From Janthinobacterium sp. 61 (lineage in GTDB: Bacteria > Pseudomonadota > Gammaproteobacteria > Burkholderiales > Burkholderiaceae_D): 64,000 nucleotides of DNA. A program made the translations under genes and the position numbers. This document shows positions 42,426 through 51,892 of the stretch, piece after piece. The notes beneath the pieces were generated by a model, which did not search any database, was not told the DNA's origin, and was given only the letters and a program-made list of their open reading frames with translations. The first letter of the stretch is position 1, and each line of letters begins with the position of its first letter. The DNA is taken from contig NZ_PJMQ01000001.1 of the NCBI RefSeq assembly GCF_002846335.1, positions 1,426,001 to 1,490,000 of the forward strand, given 5' to 3'.

Positions 42426-44828
42426 ATGAGCGAATGCGCTTCAAAGGGGTGTGGCTGCACAACTGAGCCGATCATCCAACCCACGACACAAGTCCCGCAG
42501 ACAACCGAATCGGCTCAAGCGGTGTATCGCATCGAGAACATGGATTGCCCCACGGAAGAGGCGTTGATTCGAGGCAAGCTGGGCGGGCTGCCCGGCGTAG
42601 TCGGACTCGACTTCAACTTGATGCAGCGCACTTTAGCCGTGCGGCACGAATTGCCCTCGCTATCTTCCGTTGAGCAAGCGCTGACGGCCATCGGTATGCA
42701 AGCCGTGCGCATGGATCAGGCATCGACCGAAAAAAAGACCAAGCTGTCCATCGCCAAGATGGATTGCCCGACCGAAGAAGCGTTGATCCGCAACAAGCTC
42801 GGCACCGTGGCTGGGGTTGCCGATCTCGATTTCAACCTGATGCAGCGCACGCTGTCGGTACGCCATGCTGACCAAGCTCTACCTGACGTGCTCGCGGCTC
42901 TGCAAACGCTTGGATTTGAGGCGCAGGTGATGGACACGACCGAGGCCGCACCATCCACTTCTCCTTTGACCGCGCCAACCAACTGGTGGCCGCTGGGCAT
43001 CTCGTTGGTAACTGCATCGGCGGCCGAGGCGGTCTACTGGTTCCACAATGGCAATCATTGGTCGGTCGTCGCTTTGGCCCTGGTCGCAGTCTTCACGGGC
43101 GGCCTCTCCACCTACAAGAAGGGTTGGATTGCGCTCAAGAACCGTAACCTCAACATGAACGCTCTGATGTCGATTGCCGTCACGGGTGCCATGTTGATCG
43201 GTCACTGGCCCGAAGCGGCTATGGTGATGGTGCTCTTCGCGCTGGCCGAAGTGATCGAAGCCAAGTCATTGGATCGCGCCCGCAACGCAATCCGTGGCCT
43301 GCTCGACCTGACCCCGGAACTGGCCACGGTGCAACAGATTGACGGTACATGGAGGGAGGTGAGTGCAAAGCAAATTGCCATTGAAAGCCGCGTCCGGGTC
43401 AAGCCGGGTGAGCGCATCGCCCTTGATGGTGAGGTGCTGGAAGGCCGCTCTGCCGTAAACCAAGCCCCGATCACGGGTGAAAGCCTCCCGGTCGAAAAGG
43501 CCCCCGGTGATTCGGTGTTCGCTGGCACCATAAACGAATCCGGTTCATTCGAGTACCGCGTCACCGCTGTAGCCAGCCACTCCACACTAGCCCGCATCAT
43601 TCACGCGGTTGAGGCTGCTCAGGGGAGCCGTGCACCAACCCAACGTTTTGTCGATCAGTTCGCCCGCTGGTACACACCCATTGTGTTTGGCGTTGCCATC
43701 GCCGTTGCGTTGTTGCCGCCGCTGTTCATGGGTGCGGCATGGCTCGACTGGATCTACCGTGCATTGGTTCTGTTGGTGGTCGCCTGCCCATGCGCACTAG
43801 TAATCTCTACACCGGTCAGCATTGTCAGCGGCTTGGCCGCTGCCGCCCGCCACGGCATTCTCATCAAGGGCGGCGTCTATCTGGAAGAAGGCCGCAAGCT
43901 GCGCTGGCTGGCTTTGGACAAGACCGGCACGATCACACACGGCAAGCCCGCACAGACCGATTTCGTCGCATGGGGCAATACACTCGCCTTGGACAGCCGC
44001 AGCATCGCTGCCAGTCTGGCTGCCCGCTCCGACCATCCTGTATCCAAAGCGGTGGCACAGGCCGCGCAGACTGATGCAGTTGCCCTATTCGACGTAGCCG
44101 AGTTCAGCGCGTTGCCCGGTCGGGGTGTGCAAGGTAAAATCAACGGGGAGACCTACCATCTTGGCAACCACCGGATGCTCGAAGAGCTGGGACAGAGCAC
44201 TCCAGAGCTGGGACAGCGCATCGCTGCGCTGGAAACCGCGGGCAAGACCGTCGTGATGTTGGTAGGCGCAAAGGAGGTACATGCCTTATTCGCCGTAGCG
44301 GACACCATCAAGGACAGCAGCAGGAACGCCATTGCAGAGCTGCATGCACTGGGCATCAAAACCATGATGCTGACCGGCGATAACCCCCATACGGCACAGG
44401 CCATTGCCGCACAAGCCGGAATCGACCGTGCGCAAGGCAACCTGCTCCCAGACGACAAACTGCGCGAAGTTGAGAAACTTGCCAGAAACGGCAAGGTTGG
44501 CATGGTCGGTGATGGCATCAATGATGCCCCGGCCTTGGCACGAGCGGACATCGGCTTTGCAATGGGGGCTGCTGGCACGGATACCGCAATCGAGACCGCC
44601 GATGTGGCTCTGATGGACGACAACCTGCGCAAGATTCCGACGTTCGTGCGCCTGTCGCGTGCGACGGCGCAGGTGCTGATGCAAAACATTGTACTGGCCC
44701 TTGGCATCAAGGCAGTGTTTCTGGTGCTTACCTTCACGGGTCACGCGACCATGTGGATGGCTGTGTTTGCTGATATGGGGGCTAGCTTGCTCGTCGTTGG
44801 CAATGGCCTGAGGCTGTTGCGCAGATGA
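42426..44828 (+). CDS. pbrA: Pb/Zn/Cd P1B-type ATPase PbrA
   Basis: 800 residues from the ATG at 42426, with GAAGGAG upstream. The Cys-rich start (SECASKGCGCTTE) is followed by two HMA domains, both with the MDCPTEE metal site (Cys41 and Cys114). The CPC transport motif is at 454-456 and the phosphorylated aspartate DKTGT at 498, then GDGINDAPAL. It pumps Pb, Zn or Cd from cytoplasm to periplasm, where PbrB releases phosphate to trap lead. It ends with an ATGA overlap into pbrBC. Confidence 0.92.
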   Translation: MSECASKGCGCTTEPIIQPTTQVPQTTESAQAVYRIENMDCPTEEALIRGKLGGLPGVVGLDFNLMQRTLAVRHELPSLSSVEQALTAIGMQAVRMDQASTEKKTKLSIAKMDCPTEEALIRNKLGTVAGVADLDFNLMQRTLSVRHADQALPDVLAALQTLGFEAQVMDTTEAAPSTSPLTAPTNWWPLGISLVTASAAEAVYWFHNGNHWSVVALALVAVFTGGLSTYKKGWIALKNRNLNMNALMSIAVTGAMLIGHWPEAAMVMVLFALAEVIEAKSLDRARNAIRGLLDLTPELATVQQIDGTWREVSAKQIAIESRVRVKPGERIALDGEVLEGRSAVNQAPITGESLPVEKAPGDSVFAGTINESGSFEYRVTAVASHSTLARIIHAVEAAQGSRAPTQRFVDQFARWYTPIVFGVAIAVALLPPLFMGAAWLDWIYRALVLLVVACPCALVISTPVSIVSGLAAAARHGILIKGGVYLEEGRKLRWLALDKTGTITHGKPAQTDFVAWGNTLALDSRSIAASLAARSDHPVSKAVAQAAQTDAVALFDVAEFSALPGRGVQGKINGETYHLGNHRMLEELGQSTPELGQRIAALETAGKTVVMLVGAKEVHALFAVADTIKDSSRNAIAELHALGIKTMMLTGDNPHTAQAIAAQAGIDRAQGNLLPDDKLREVEKLARNGKVGMVGDGINDAPALARADIGFAMGAAGTDTAIETADVALMDDNLRKIPTFVRLSRATAQVLMQNIVLALGIKAVFLVLTFTGHATMWMAVFADMGASLLVVGNGLRLLRR

Positions 44829-45901
44829 GCTGGAAATTCTTTCTCTATGACTGGGGTGGCCTGAACATCGCGTTGTTTCAAGCCATCAACACGGGTACAC
44901 CAGCCACGCTGGGGCAGCTAGCGTGGTTCTTCAGCCTCGTGGGGAGTTACTGGACAGCGCCGCTGATGATGCTGGGTTTGTGGCGGTGGTCGAAGTTGGC
45001 CATCAACCCGGCGCGTGGCGCGGTCGTTCTGCGCCGCCTTATTGGATTTAGCGCGGCCGTCTTGCTGGCTTTCCTGGTCACCACCGTCTTGAAGCTATGG
45101 CTTGACTTTCCACGCCCGCCTGCCGTTCTCGGCGACCTGGTACGCGTCATCGGTGAGATTGAGCAGCACTACAGCCTGCCCAGCGGGCATGCTACCTATG
45201 GCGCGCTGGTGGGCGGCGCGCTCTGGCCTTTGATGGGCCGTCGTGGCCACATCGGTTTAATGCTGTACGCCATGCTGGTCGGCTGGTCGCGCATCGCAGC
45301 CGGAATGCACTTTCCAGCCGATGTGCTGGCGGGGTGGGTATTAGGATTAAGTTGCTCGGCGCTCACCGGGCGGCTGACCCTGCTGGCTGCCCCTGTGTGG
45401 CAATTGCCTCGCCGCACATCGACTTGGATCTGGTTTGCAATGGCCGCCAGCGCTGTCATGACCGATCAGCTCGCGAAGTTCGCCATCACCCGCACGTTTG
45501 CCTACGGTGAGCAGGTCGAAGTCACCACCTTCTTCAACTTTGTCCATGTTCTGAATCCCGGCGCGGCATTCAGCTTCTTGGCGAATGCCGGCGGCTGGCA
45601 ACGTTACTTCTTCATCACGCTGGGTCTGGCCGTTTCTGTTTGGCTGGGACGCATGCTGTGCCAGCAACGGCCACGGCTTGAAGCGGCGGGCTACAGCCTG
45701 ATTCTTGGTGGTGCGCTTGGCAATGTCGCGGATCGCGTGTTGCGTGGACAGGTTGTTGATTTCCTCGACTTCCATTGGCGGCTCGCGCACTGGCCCGCCT
45801 TCAATGTCGCCGATGTGGCAATTTCTGCCGGAGCCGTCTGCTTGCTTTTGGTAGTTGTAATCCAAAGAGGTGTAACCGCAGAAGGCGAATTGTCCGGTTG
45901 A
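44825..45901 (+). CDS. pbrBC: PbrBC fusion: undecaprenyl-pyrophosphate phosphatase plus signal peptidase II
   Basis: 358 residues. The first half is a membrane PAP2 phosphatase with KLWLDFPRPP, SLPSGHATYGAL and GWSRIAAGMHFPADVLAGW; it would release phosphate in the periplasm to precipitate lead. The second half (about 200-350) is lipoprotein signal peptidase (LspA) with DQLAKFAITR, the asparagine motif VLNPGAAFSFL and the catalytic pair GGALGNVADR and FNVADVAIS. The stop TGA coincides with the start of the tnpA fragment, so the last few residues may be altered. Confidence 0.88.
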   Translation: MSWKFFLYDWGGLNIALFQAINTGTPATLGQLAWFFSLVGSYWTAPLMMLGLWRWSKLAINPARGAVVLRRLIGFSAAVLLAFLVTTVLKLWLDFPRPPAVLGDLVRVIGEIEQHYSLPSGHATYGALVGGALWPLMGRRGHIGLMLYAMLVGWSRIAAGMHFPADVLAGWVLGLSCSALTGRLTLLAAPVWQLPRRTSTWIWFAMAASAVMTDQLAKFAITRTFAYGEQVEVTTFFNFVHVLNPGAAFSFLANAGGWQRYFFITLGLAVSVWLGRMLCQQRPRLEAAGYSLILGGALGNVADRVLRGQVVDFLDFHWRLAHWPAFNVADVAISAGAVCLLLVVVIQRGVTAEGELSG

Positions 45902-46245
45902 GCTATACCCTGCGGCCGGAACTGGATGCAATGCTGGCTCACCAGAACCGTCTGCTCAAGATTGCCCGCGAGGGCGGCCAGATGACGCCTGCCGACCTGG
46001 CTAAGTTATCGAGGGCATGGCCACCGTCACCGACGAAATCATCGACCTGCACGACCGCATTATGGGCAAGCTGTTTAATGCTGCCCAGAACAAGCATCAG
46101 CAGCAGTTCCAGGCGTCCAGCATGGCGATCAATGCCAAGGCGCGCCTGTGCGGACGCATCGGCCAGGTGCTGGTTGACGCCAAACAGTCGGGCCGCGACC
46201 CATTCGCCGCCATTGAGGCCGTCATGTCCTGGGATGCCTTCGTCG
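45896..46245 (+). pseudogene. Tn3-family transposase (tnpA) fragment
   Basis: Starting in the pbrBC stop, the plus strand encodes LSYTLRPELDAMLAHQNRLL and KIAREGGQMTPADLAKL. After a 2-base shift near 45997-46012 it resumes as EGMATVTDEIIDLHDRIMGK and DAKQSGRDPFAAIEAVMSWD. This is an N-terminal to middle part of a Tn21-group TnpA. Both ends are cut and the frame is broken, so it is inactive. It supports the Tn3-type repeat at 41857. Confidence 0.75.
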
Positions 46246-46325
46246 ATCAGTCCTTCCTCGGTCGGGCAATCCATATTTTCGATGTGATATGTCGCGCGAC
46301 TTTGGTCTGCAAGCGAGGAGGTCAT
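46246..46325 (-). pseudogene. cadA-type ATPase N-terminal fragment
   Basis: The minus strand from the ATG at 46325 reads MTSSLADQSRATYHIENMDC then PTEEGLI, which is the first HMA domain start of a CadA/PbrA-type ATPase. It breaks off at about 46246, where the opposite-strand tnpA fragment begins. It is a relic of another metal ATPase gene. Confidence 0.65.
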
Positions 46326-46408
46326 CATTGACGTCGATGATGTCACCGCACAACCGCAACTTGTTGATTCGTTTTTGTCTTCAAAGAACTCCTTTATTCA
46401 TGTTTCCC

Positions 46409-46569
46409 TAGTGTACTGAGTTGGAAATTCGTTGATGATTAAATGTGTTGAAATCGCATGGAGACAAGGAACAAAGCACAGCTAGGCCGGGGCCTGGCGC
46501 GCATTTGTGACGCAGTATCGGAGCGATTCTCGGCATATTTATTCAACGAATTTTTAACTCGGGACACTA
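46409..46569. mobile_element. MITE-like element with IS630-type ends
   Basis: A 161-base element with inverted ends: the left end 46408-46434 starts CTAGTGTACTGAGTTGG, and the reverse complement of 46543-46570 starts CTAGTGTCCCGAGTTAA. The two agree at all but about 4 of 27 positions and both end TTCGTTGA. TA inside CTAG at both edges fits the IS630/Tc1 target. There is no coding frame inside, so it is non-autonomous. It fills much of the 352-base gap 46347-46698; I see nothing else there. Confidence 0.65.
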
Positions 46570-46698
46570 GCGTTATTTTGCAGGGTTAGCGCTGATGACT
46601 GTTTCAGAGAGAATACCGGAAAAGCGTTACTCTCTAGGCTAGGCCAGTGTACGCCACTCGGCGCATGCTATCGAAGGTGACCAGCTTGGTGGCTTGGG

Positions 46699-47109
46699 CT
46701 ACTTTTTGTCCCGAGTGAGAGGCGTTTCGGGGGAACTGTCAGGCGAAACACTACCCGACAGGATCTGTATTACTTCCGGCACGTTCCCGTCCTTGCAGTA
46801 TTGTGGGGATATTTCGACCTTGTCGTAAAGCTCAGGCTTGATCGATGAAGGCACATGCGCGCTGAGATATTCGCCGTGGCGGCCGTGGGGAACCTTGATT
46901 CCTATATAAGTTCCGGCAGCGATCTGCGCTGATGTCAATGACGTAAGACAGCGCGGCGGGGATACGCGTAAATTCTCAACGGTGTAGATTTCGCTAACAT
47001 AGCCGGCTCGGCTGTTGGGACCCAATCCCGGATCTGTCGCACATCCTGTTAGAGTTAGAACCGCAGCCGTCAATGCCGATGCTACCAATGCAAATATGTG
47101 AGTTTTCAT
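46699..47109 (-). CDS. Putative lipoprotein at the end of RND operon 1
   Basis: 136 residues with a lipoprotein signal (ALVASALTAAVLTLTGC, lipobox LTGC, Cys23). The mature part includes LTSAQIAAGTYIGIKVPHGRHGEY. No family recognised. It is the last gene on the minus strand after czcA and the PII-like gene, 37 bases from the latter, so it is possibly co-transcribed with the metal efflux genes. Confidence 0.7.
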   Translation of the reverse strand: MKTHIFALVASALTAAVLTLTGCATDPGLGPNSRAGYVSEIYTVENLRVSPPRCLTSLTSAQIAAGTYIGIKVPHGRHGEYLSAHVPSSIKPELYDKVEISPQYCKDGNVPEVIQILSGSVSPDSSPETPLTRDKK

Positions 47110-47146
47110 CGCAGTCTATTTCCATGAAAGTGAGGTCACCTCGTCA

Positions 47147-47476
47147 CTAGCCAACTTTAGTGGCGCTTTGAATGTCGTTGATGAAGACCCATCCTGTGCT
47201 GGGCTGCGCAGCCTGAATAATGAGCTGCTGCAGCGACTCAGCCAAGCCGTCGTCACAAATGAGTTCCAACTTTATTTCCGCCACTACCGGCTCGGCAAGC
47301 TCGACGGAATAGTGTTGCTGGTGCGGGTCCGCACTGGTGTACAGTCTTTGCACAGTTGAGACTGTCAGGTGATAGCAACCGATACCCGAAGTGATATCGC
47401 ACATTCCGGAGTCACGCAATGCCTCGGTCACTGCGGTGATGTGATGAGGATGTACAAAAGCGTTAATCTGTTTCAT
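47147..47476 (-). CDS. PII-like protein associated with heavy-metal RND efflux
   Basis: 109 residues with the ferredoxin-like PII pattern MKQINAFVHPHHITAVTEALRDSGM and the closing VAEIKLELICDDGLAESLQQLI. The regulatory T-loop of nitrogen PII is shortened. Relatives of this type are commonly encoded beside CzcA/CusA pumps and may bind metal or regulate the pump. It starts 48 bases after czcA. Confidence 0.78.
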   Translation of the reverse strand: MKQINAFVHPHHITAVTEALRDSGMCDITSGIGCYHLTVSTVQRLYTSADPHQQHYSVELAEPVVAEIKLELICDDGLAESLQQLIIQAAQPSTGWVFINDIQSATKVG

Positions 47477-47524
47477 GTCATGCTCCGCTAAGGGATGCCG
47501 CCCGTTGGGGCGGCAAATGGTCGA

Positions 47525-50500
47525 TTAAGTCGCCGAAAGAGCTTTACGTTGCTTGCGATTCTCCACCCACTCGTAGAGCAGCGGAAGTAGTAAGAGGGTC
47601 AACGCCGTCGAAGTGAATAGACCGCCAACAACAACGGTGGCCAGCGGTCGCTGTGTCTCGGCCCCGACTCCGCTCGACAACAGCATCGGTACCAGACCAA
47701 AAATCGCGATCGATGCGGTCATCAGGACCGGTCGCAAACGCAATGCCGCTCCTTGCCGCACCGCGTCGCGAATCGACATGCCTTGTTCGCGCTGGTCATT
47801 CAGGAAGGTGACCAGGACTATGCCATTGAGCATGGCAACGCCAAAGACCGCGATGAATCCGATCGCCGACGGCACGGACAGGTATTGTCCCGTGATGAAC
47901 AGGCCCACCACACCGCCGATTGTCGCGAAGGGCACGTTGGCGATGATGAGCGTGGCGTAGGTGAGTGAATTGAAAGCTGTGTAGAGCAAAATAAAGATCA
48001 GGCCGATGGTCAAGGGAACGATGATGGCCAGTTTGGTCATCGCTCGTTGCTGATTCTCGAAGGCACCGCCCCACTCGATCACATAGCCCTCCGGAAGCTT
48101 GACCTGTTGAGCGATTTTTGCGCTGGCTTCCTTCACGAAGCTATCTACGTCCCGGCCTTTGACGTCCATCTGGATGACCGCATAGCGCTGCAGCTGTTCC
48201 CGGCGGACGAACGAATAGCCTTCGTCGAGTTCGATTGTCGCCACATCCGACAGGGGCACCAGGGCGCCGCTCTCGGTGCGAATCGGGATGGCACTGATGC
48301 TTTGGACGCTGTTGCGAAATTCTGGCGCCAACCACACCTGGATGTCGAAGCGTCTGGTGCCCTCGATCACCGTGGACACGGCCTTGCCGCCGATACCTGC
48401 CTGGACCACATCGAGGATGTCATTGGCGTTGATCCCGTAGCGCGCTGCGGCGTCCCGGTTCACATTAATGACCAATTGCGGCTTACCCTTGTTTGCTTCG
48501 AGCGACAGATCCGCTACGCCAGGAACTTTGTCAAGTACGCCCTTGAGCTGGCCGGATAGCCGGTCCAGCGTGTTCAGGTCCTCACCATACAGCTTCAATG
48601 CCAACGTGGCGCGTACGCCTGAAATCAGCTCTTCTACGCGCATCTGGATCGGTTGGGTCGCCGAAATCACCGATGAAGGTGCGGCCTTTTCGAGCTTCTC
48701 CTGCATCGTTTTTGCCAACGTCGGCACGTTGATCTTCTCGGGCCAGGTGGCTTGCGGTTTCAGATTCACCAGCAATTCCATGTAGTTCACGTCTGCCGTA
48801 TCACCTTTTTCGGCCCGTCCAATCATCGCAATGGCCGAGTCAGTTTGGGGGAACGTTTTCAGCGTCTTTTCCAGTTGCTGGGAGATGCGGATCGATTCGT
48901 CGAGCGAGGTTGATGGGATGCTGCTTACTCGGAACATGATCGTGCCTTCCTGCAAAGAAGGCATGAACTCCTTGCCCAGAAAAGGAACCAATGCAAAGGA
49001 CGCGAGCAGCGCCACGACCGCTACGCTGACGACGAGCTTTTTTCGTTCCAGTGCCCAATCCAGCAATGGCAGATAGAGTCGCTTTGCATGCCGAACAACA
49101 AAGGTATCCTTCTCTTGCTTAGGTTTCAGAATCAGCGCCGACAATACGGGCACCAGCGTCAGTGTCAGTACCAGTGAACCGATCATGGCAAAGGTGATGG
49201 CCAATGCCATCGGCTTGAACATCTTGCCCTCCAATCCGGTCAGGGAGAACAAGGGCAGGAAGACGACAATGATGATCAGGATGGCAAACGCAACGGGGTT
49301 CATCACTTCGCGCGCCGCCTCAAGGATGATGTGGGTCTTGTTGACGGACTTGCCGCCTTGATGGGACAGCAAACGAAATCCATTCTCGACCAGCACGACC
49401 GCGCCGTCGACCATCATGCCGATCCCCACCGCCAAGCCGGCAAGCGACATCAAGTTCGCTGAGAGACCCCATTGCTTCATCAGGATGAAGCTGATGAGCA
49501 TTGCCAACGGCAAGGTGACGATAACGACTAGGGCGGACCGGATTTCACCCAGAAACAGGAACAGAATGAGTGCAACCAGAATCGACCCTTCAATCAAAGC
49601 GCGTTCCGCCGTGGCGACTGCCTTGTCAACCAATTCGGTACGGTCATAAATGGGCTTAATCGACACGCCTTTGGGCAGCCCTTGTTGAACGACCTTGAGT
49701 TTCTCCTTCACCCCTTCAACGACAACCTTGGCATTTTCCCCGATGCGCTGCAGCGCCGTGCCAAGCACGACTTCTTTGCCATCCTTTGTTACGGCACCTG
49801 AGCGCAGGGAGGGACCTTCCTTGACCTCGGCGATATCTCGCACATAGACCGGCGTACCGTTGCGGGTCGCCAGTACCACACTGCCAATGTCTTTCACACT
49901 AGCGACCAGACCCAGGCCGCGCACCAGATATTGCTCTTGTCCGATGTTCAAATACTGCCCGCCGACCTGGCGGTTATTGGCCGTTAACGTTTCCATGACG
50001 GCTTTGAGGCTGATGCCATATTTGATTAACTGATTCGGATTGATCAGCACCTGATACTGCTTTTCATCACCGCCCCAGGATGTCACGTCATCTACGCCAG
50101 CCGCCGTGCGCAGTTTGAGCCGCACATTCCAGTCTTGCAGCGTTCGCAAGTCCATTGTCGACATGCTTTGATCAGCCGATTCGACGGTATACCAGAAGAC
50201 CTGTCCCAGTCCTGAGCTATTGGCACCGAGTGTCGGCTCCCCATACCCTTCCGGTATCCGCTGTTTCGCTTCCAGCAATTTTTCGCTGACCAGTCGCCGC
50301 GCGAAATAGGTATCGACGTCATCCTTGAAATTGACACTCACATAGGACAACCCAAACAGCGAGACTGACCGAATCGCCTCCACACCGGCGAGACCAGCCA
50401 TGCTCGTTTCGATCGGCGTGGTCAGCAGTTTCTCGACATCTTCGGCAGCCAGTCCTGGCGATTCCGTGTAGATATTGACCTGAACCGGGGTGACGTCGGG

Positions 50501-50617
50501 GAAAGCATCAACCGGCAGATCGCGCCAGGTCTTTATCCCAAAAAGAATAACAATCACGAACGCAACAATGACCAGCACCTTGTAGCGCAGCGATACATCA
50601 ACAATGGTATTTAGCAT
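47525..50617 (-). CDS. Heavy-metal efflux RND transporter, CzcA/CusA family (system 1)
   Basis: 1030 residues, the family's usual size, with 12 membrane segments and two large periplasmic loops. TM4 carries the proton-relay motif GLAVGIGMMVDGAVVLVEN. This differs from the DFG..DGAVV pattern of Zn/Co/Cd pumps (seen in system 2) and from the copper/silver type, so its metal is uncertain. It exports metal through the CzcB-CzcC homologs encoded just upstream (9-base gap) using the proton gradient. Confidence 0.93.
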   Translation of the reverse strand: MLNTIVDVSLRYKVLVIVAFVIVILFGIKTWRDLPVDAFPDVTPVQVNIYTESPGLAAEDVEKLLTTPIETSMAGLAGVEAIRSVSLFGLSYVSVNFKDDVDTYFARRLVSEKLLEAKQRIPEGYGEPTLGANSSGLGQVFWYTVESADQSMSTMDLRTLQDWNVRLKLRTAAGVDDVTSWGGDEKQYQVLINPNQLIKYGISLKAVMETLTANNRQVGGQYLNIGQEQYLVRGLGLVASVKDIGSVVLATRNGTPVYVRDIAEVKEGPSLRSGAVTKDGKEVVLGTALQRIGENAKVVVEGVKEKLKVVQQGLPKGVSIKPIYDRTELVDKAVATAERALIEGSILVALILFLFLGEIRSALVVIVTLPLAMLISFILMKQWGLSANLMSLAGLAVGIGMMVDGAVVLVENGFRLLSHQGGKSVNKTHIILEAAREVMNPVAFAILIIIVVFLPLFSLTGLEGKMFKPMALAITFAMIGSLVLTLTLVPVLSALILKPKQEKDTFVVRHAKRLYLPLLDWALERKKLVVSVAVVALLASFALVPFLGKEFMPSLQEGTIMFRVSSIPSTSLDESIRISQQLEKTLKTFPQTDSAIAMIGRAEKGDTADVNYMELLVNLKPQATWPEKINVPTLAKTMQEKLEKAAPSSVISATQPIQMRVEELISGVRATLALKLYGEDLNTLDRLSGQLKGVLDKVPGVADLSLEANKGKPQLVINVNRDAAARYGINANDILDVVQAGIGGKAVSTVIEGTRRFDIQVWLAPEFRNSVQSISAIPIRTESGALVPLSDVATIELDEGYSFVRREQLQRYAVIQMDVKGRDVDSFVKEASAKIAQQVKLPEGYVIEWGGAFENQQRAMTKLAIIVPLTIGLIFILLYTAFNSLTYATLIIANVPFATIGGVVGLFITGQYLSVPSAIGFIAVFGVAMLNGIVLVTFLNDQREQGMSIRDAVRQGAALRLRPVLMTASIAIFGLVPMLLSSGVGAETQRPLATVVVGGLFTSTALTLLLLPLLYEWVENRKQRKALSAT

Positions 50618-50626
50618 AGTGGCCCC

Positions 50627-51892
50627 TTAATCAGCGTCGCCGATTTGCGACTTGAGCATCTTGGCCTTCAATGCATAGGCACCAGAAGTCACCACTTTTT
50701 CGCCTGGCTTGATACCCGACTTCAACACCACGTTTCCACGCAGCTTTTCGCCCAGGTCGACCGCGCGCGCCTCGAAGCCATCGTCCTCGCGCACAAATGC
50801 AGTAGGTTGTCCTTGAATTAGTACGACGGCCTGTTCGGGAAGCAGCAGCTTCTTGCTCCCACCTCCCGCCATGATCGCCGCTGTAGCGAACATGTCCAAT
50901 TTCAGCTTCCCGTCTGGATTAGGAACCTCTACTCTGGCTTTGATTGTGCGCGTCTCCTTGTCCATTAGGCTGCTGATATAAGAGACCTTTCCTGTAAAGC
51001 TCTCACCGGGGTAAGCGGTCAAGGTAATGAGTGCCGCTGCGCCGGTCTTGACTCTCGCAATATCCTTCTCGTACAGGTTGACATCAATCCAAACACTGGA
51101 GAGGTCCGCTATGGCATAGAGGACCTTATCCGGCTGCGCAAGCTCACCGAGCACCGCTTTTTTTTCCACCACCGTGCCGGCAAACGGCGCGGAGACAGCA
51201 AATACAGAGGTGCCGCTTGTGGACGCCTGGTGCCCGGCGACTCCCAAGGTCTGACGCCTATCTTCCGCTGCGCGCAACACGGCCTTGGATTTCTCAAAAT
51301 CTCCCTTGGCACGCAAATAATCCTTTTGTGGGATGATTTGATCGGCAAACAGCTTGTCAGCACGTTCCGCACCGGCCTTTGCCAAAGCATGTTCGCTGAC
51401 CGCCTGTATGAATGCAGACTGAGCTTCTCCCACTTCAATGCTGTCGATCAACGCTAGCGTTTGACCCGACCGCACATTGTCTCCCAGATTGCCTATTACT
51501 TTGACTAGCCGACCTGCGACTCTCGGCGCGACGTGGGCAAACCGGTCTTGATTGGCACCGATCGATGCTGTCACTTCGATTTGCTCACTGACCTCTTTTT
51601 CTTGTAATGGGGCGATGGAGATGTCCGCAGCTTGAATCTCTTCAGCGGAAAGCTGTAGCTTTCCCTTTTCATGTTCGGCGCTTTCTGCCGATTTCCCTTT
51701 CTCGCTCGCCGAGTCGGCTCGCTGTCCAGCAGGCTGTTCTTGTTTAGCGGCGGTCGGTGTCGAGGATTGCCCTTTGCCGCAACCGGCGAGGGCCGCTACC
51801 AAGAGGAGCGCGCAGGCGCAACGCCATTGGAGTGAGGTCATGGATATTTTTCCGTCAGAATGTTTGGAGTTGGAGTGAATCTCTGGGCTCAT
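50627..51892 (-). CDS. RND periplasmic adaptor, CzcB family (system 1)
   Basis: About 421 residues from the ATG at 51892, which overlaps the czcC stop (ATGA). The ATG at 51841 would put the lipoprotein signal SLQWRCACALLLVAALAGC at the very N-terminus and is a good alternative. A linker rich in Ala, Ser and Glu follows. Lipoyl/barrel-sandwich parts are VAPRVAGRLVKVIGNLGDNV and SAPFAGTVVEKKAVLGELAQ, with a hairpin coil between them. It links the pump to the outer-membrane channel. Confidence 0.9.
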   Translation of the reverse strand: MSPEIHSNSKHSDGKISMTSLQWRCACALLLVAALAGCGKGQSSTPTAAKQEQPAGQRADSASEKGKSAESAEHEKGKLQLSAEEIQAADISIAPLQEKEVSEQIEVTASIGANQDRFAHVAPRVAGRLVKVIGNLGDNVRSGQTLALIDSIEVGEAQSAFIQAVSEHALAKAGAERADKLFADQIIPQKDYLRAKGDFEKSKAVLRAAEDRRQTLGVAGHQASTSGTSVFAVSAPFAGTVVEKKAVLGELAQPDKVLYAIADLSSVWIDVNLYEKDIARVKTGAAALITLTAYPGESFTGKVSYISSLMDKETRTIKARVEVPNPDGKLKLDMFATAAIMAGGGSKKLLLPEQAVVLIQGQPTAFVREDDGFEARAVDLGEKLRGNVVLKSGIKPGEKVVTSGAYALKAKMLKSQIGDAD

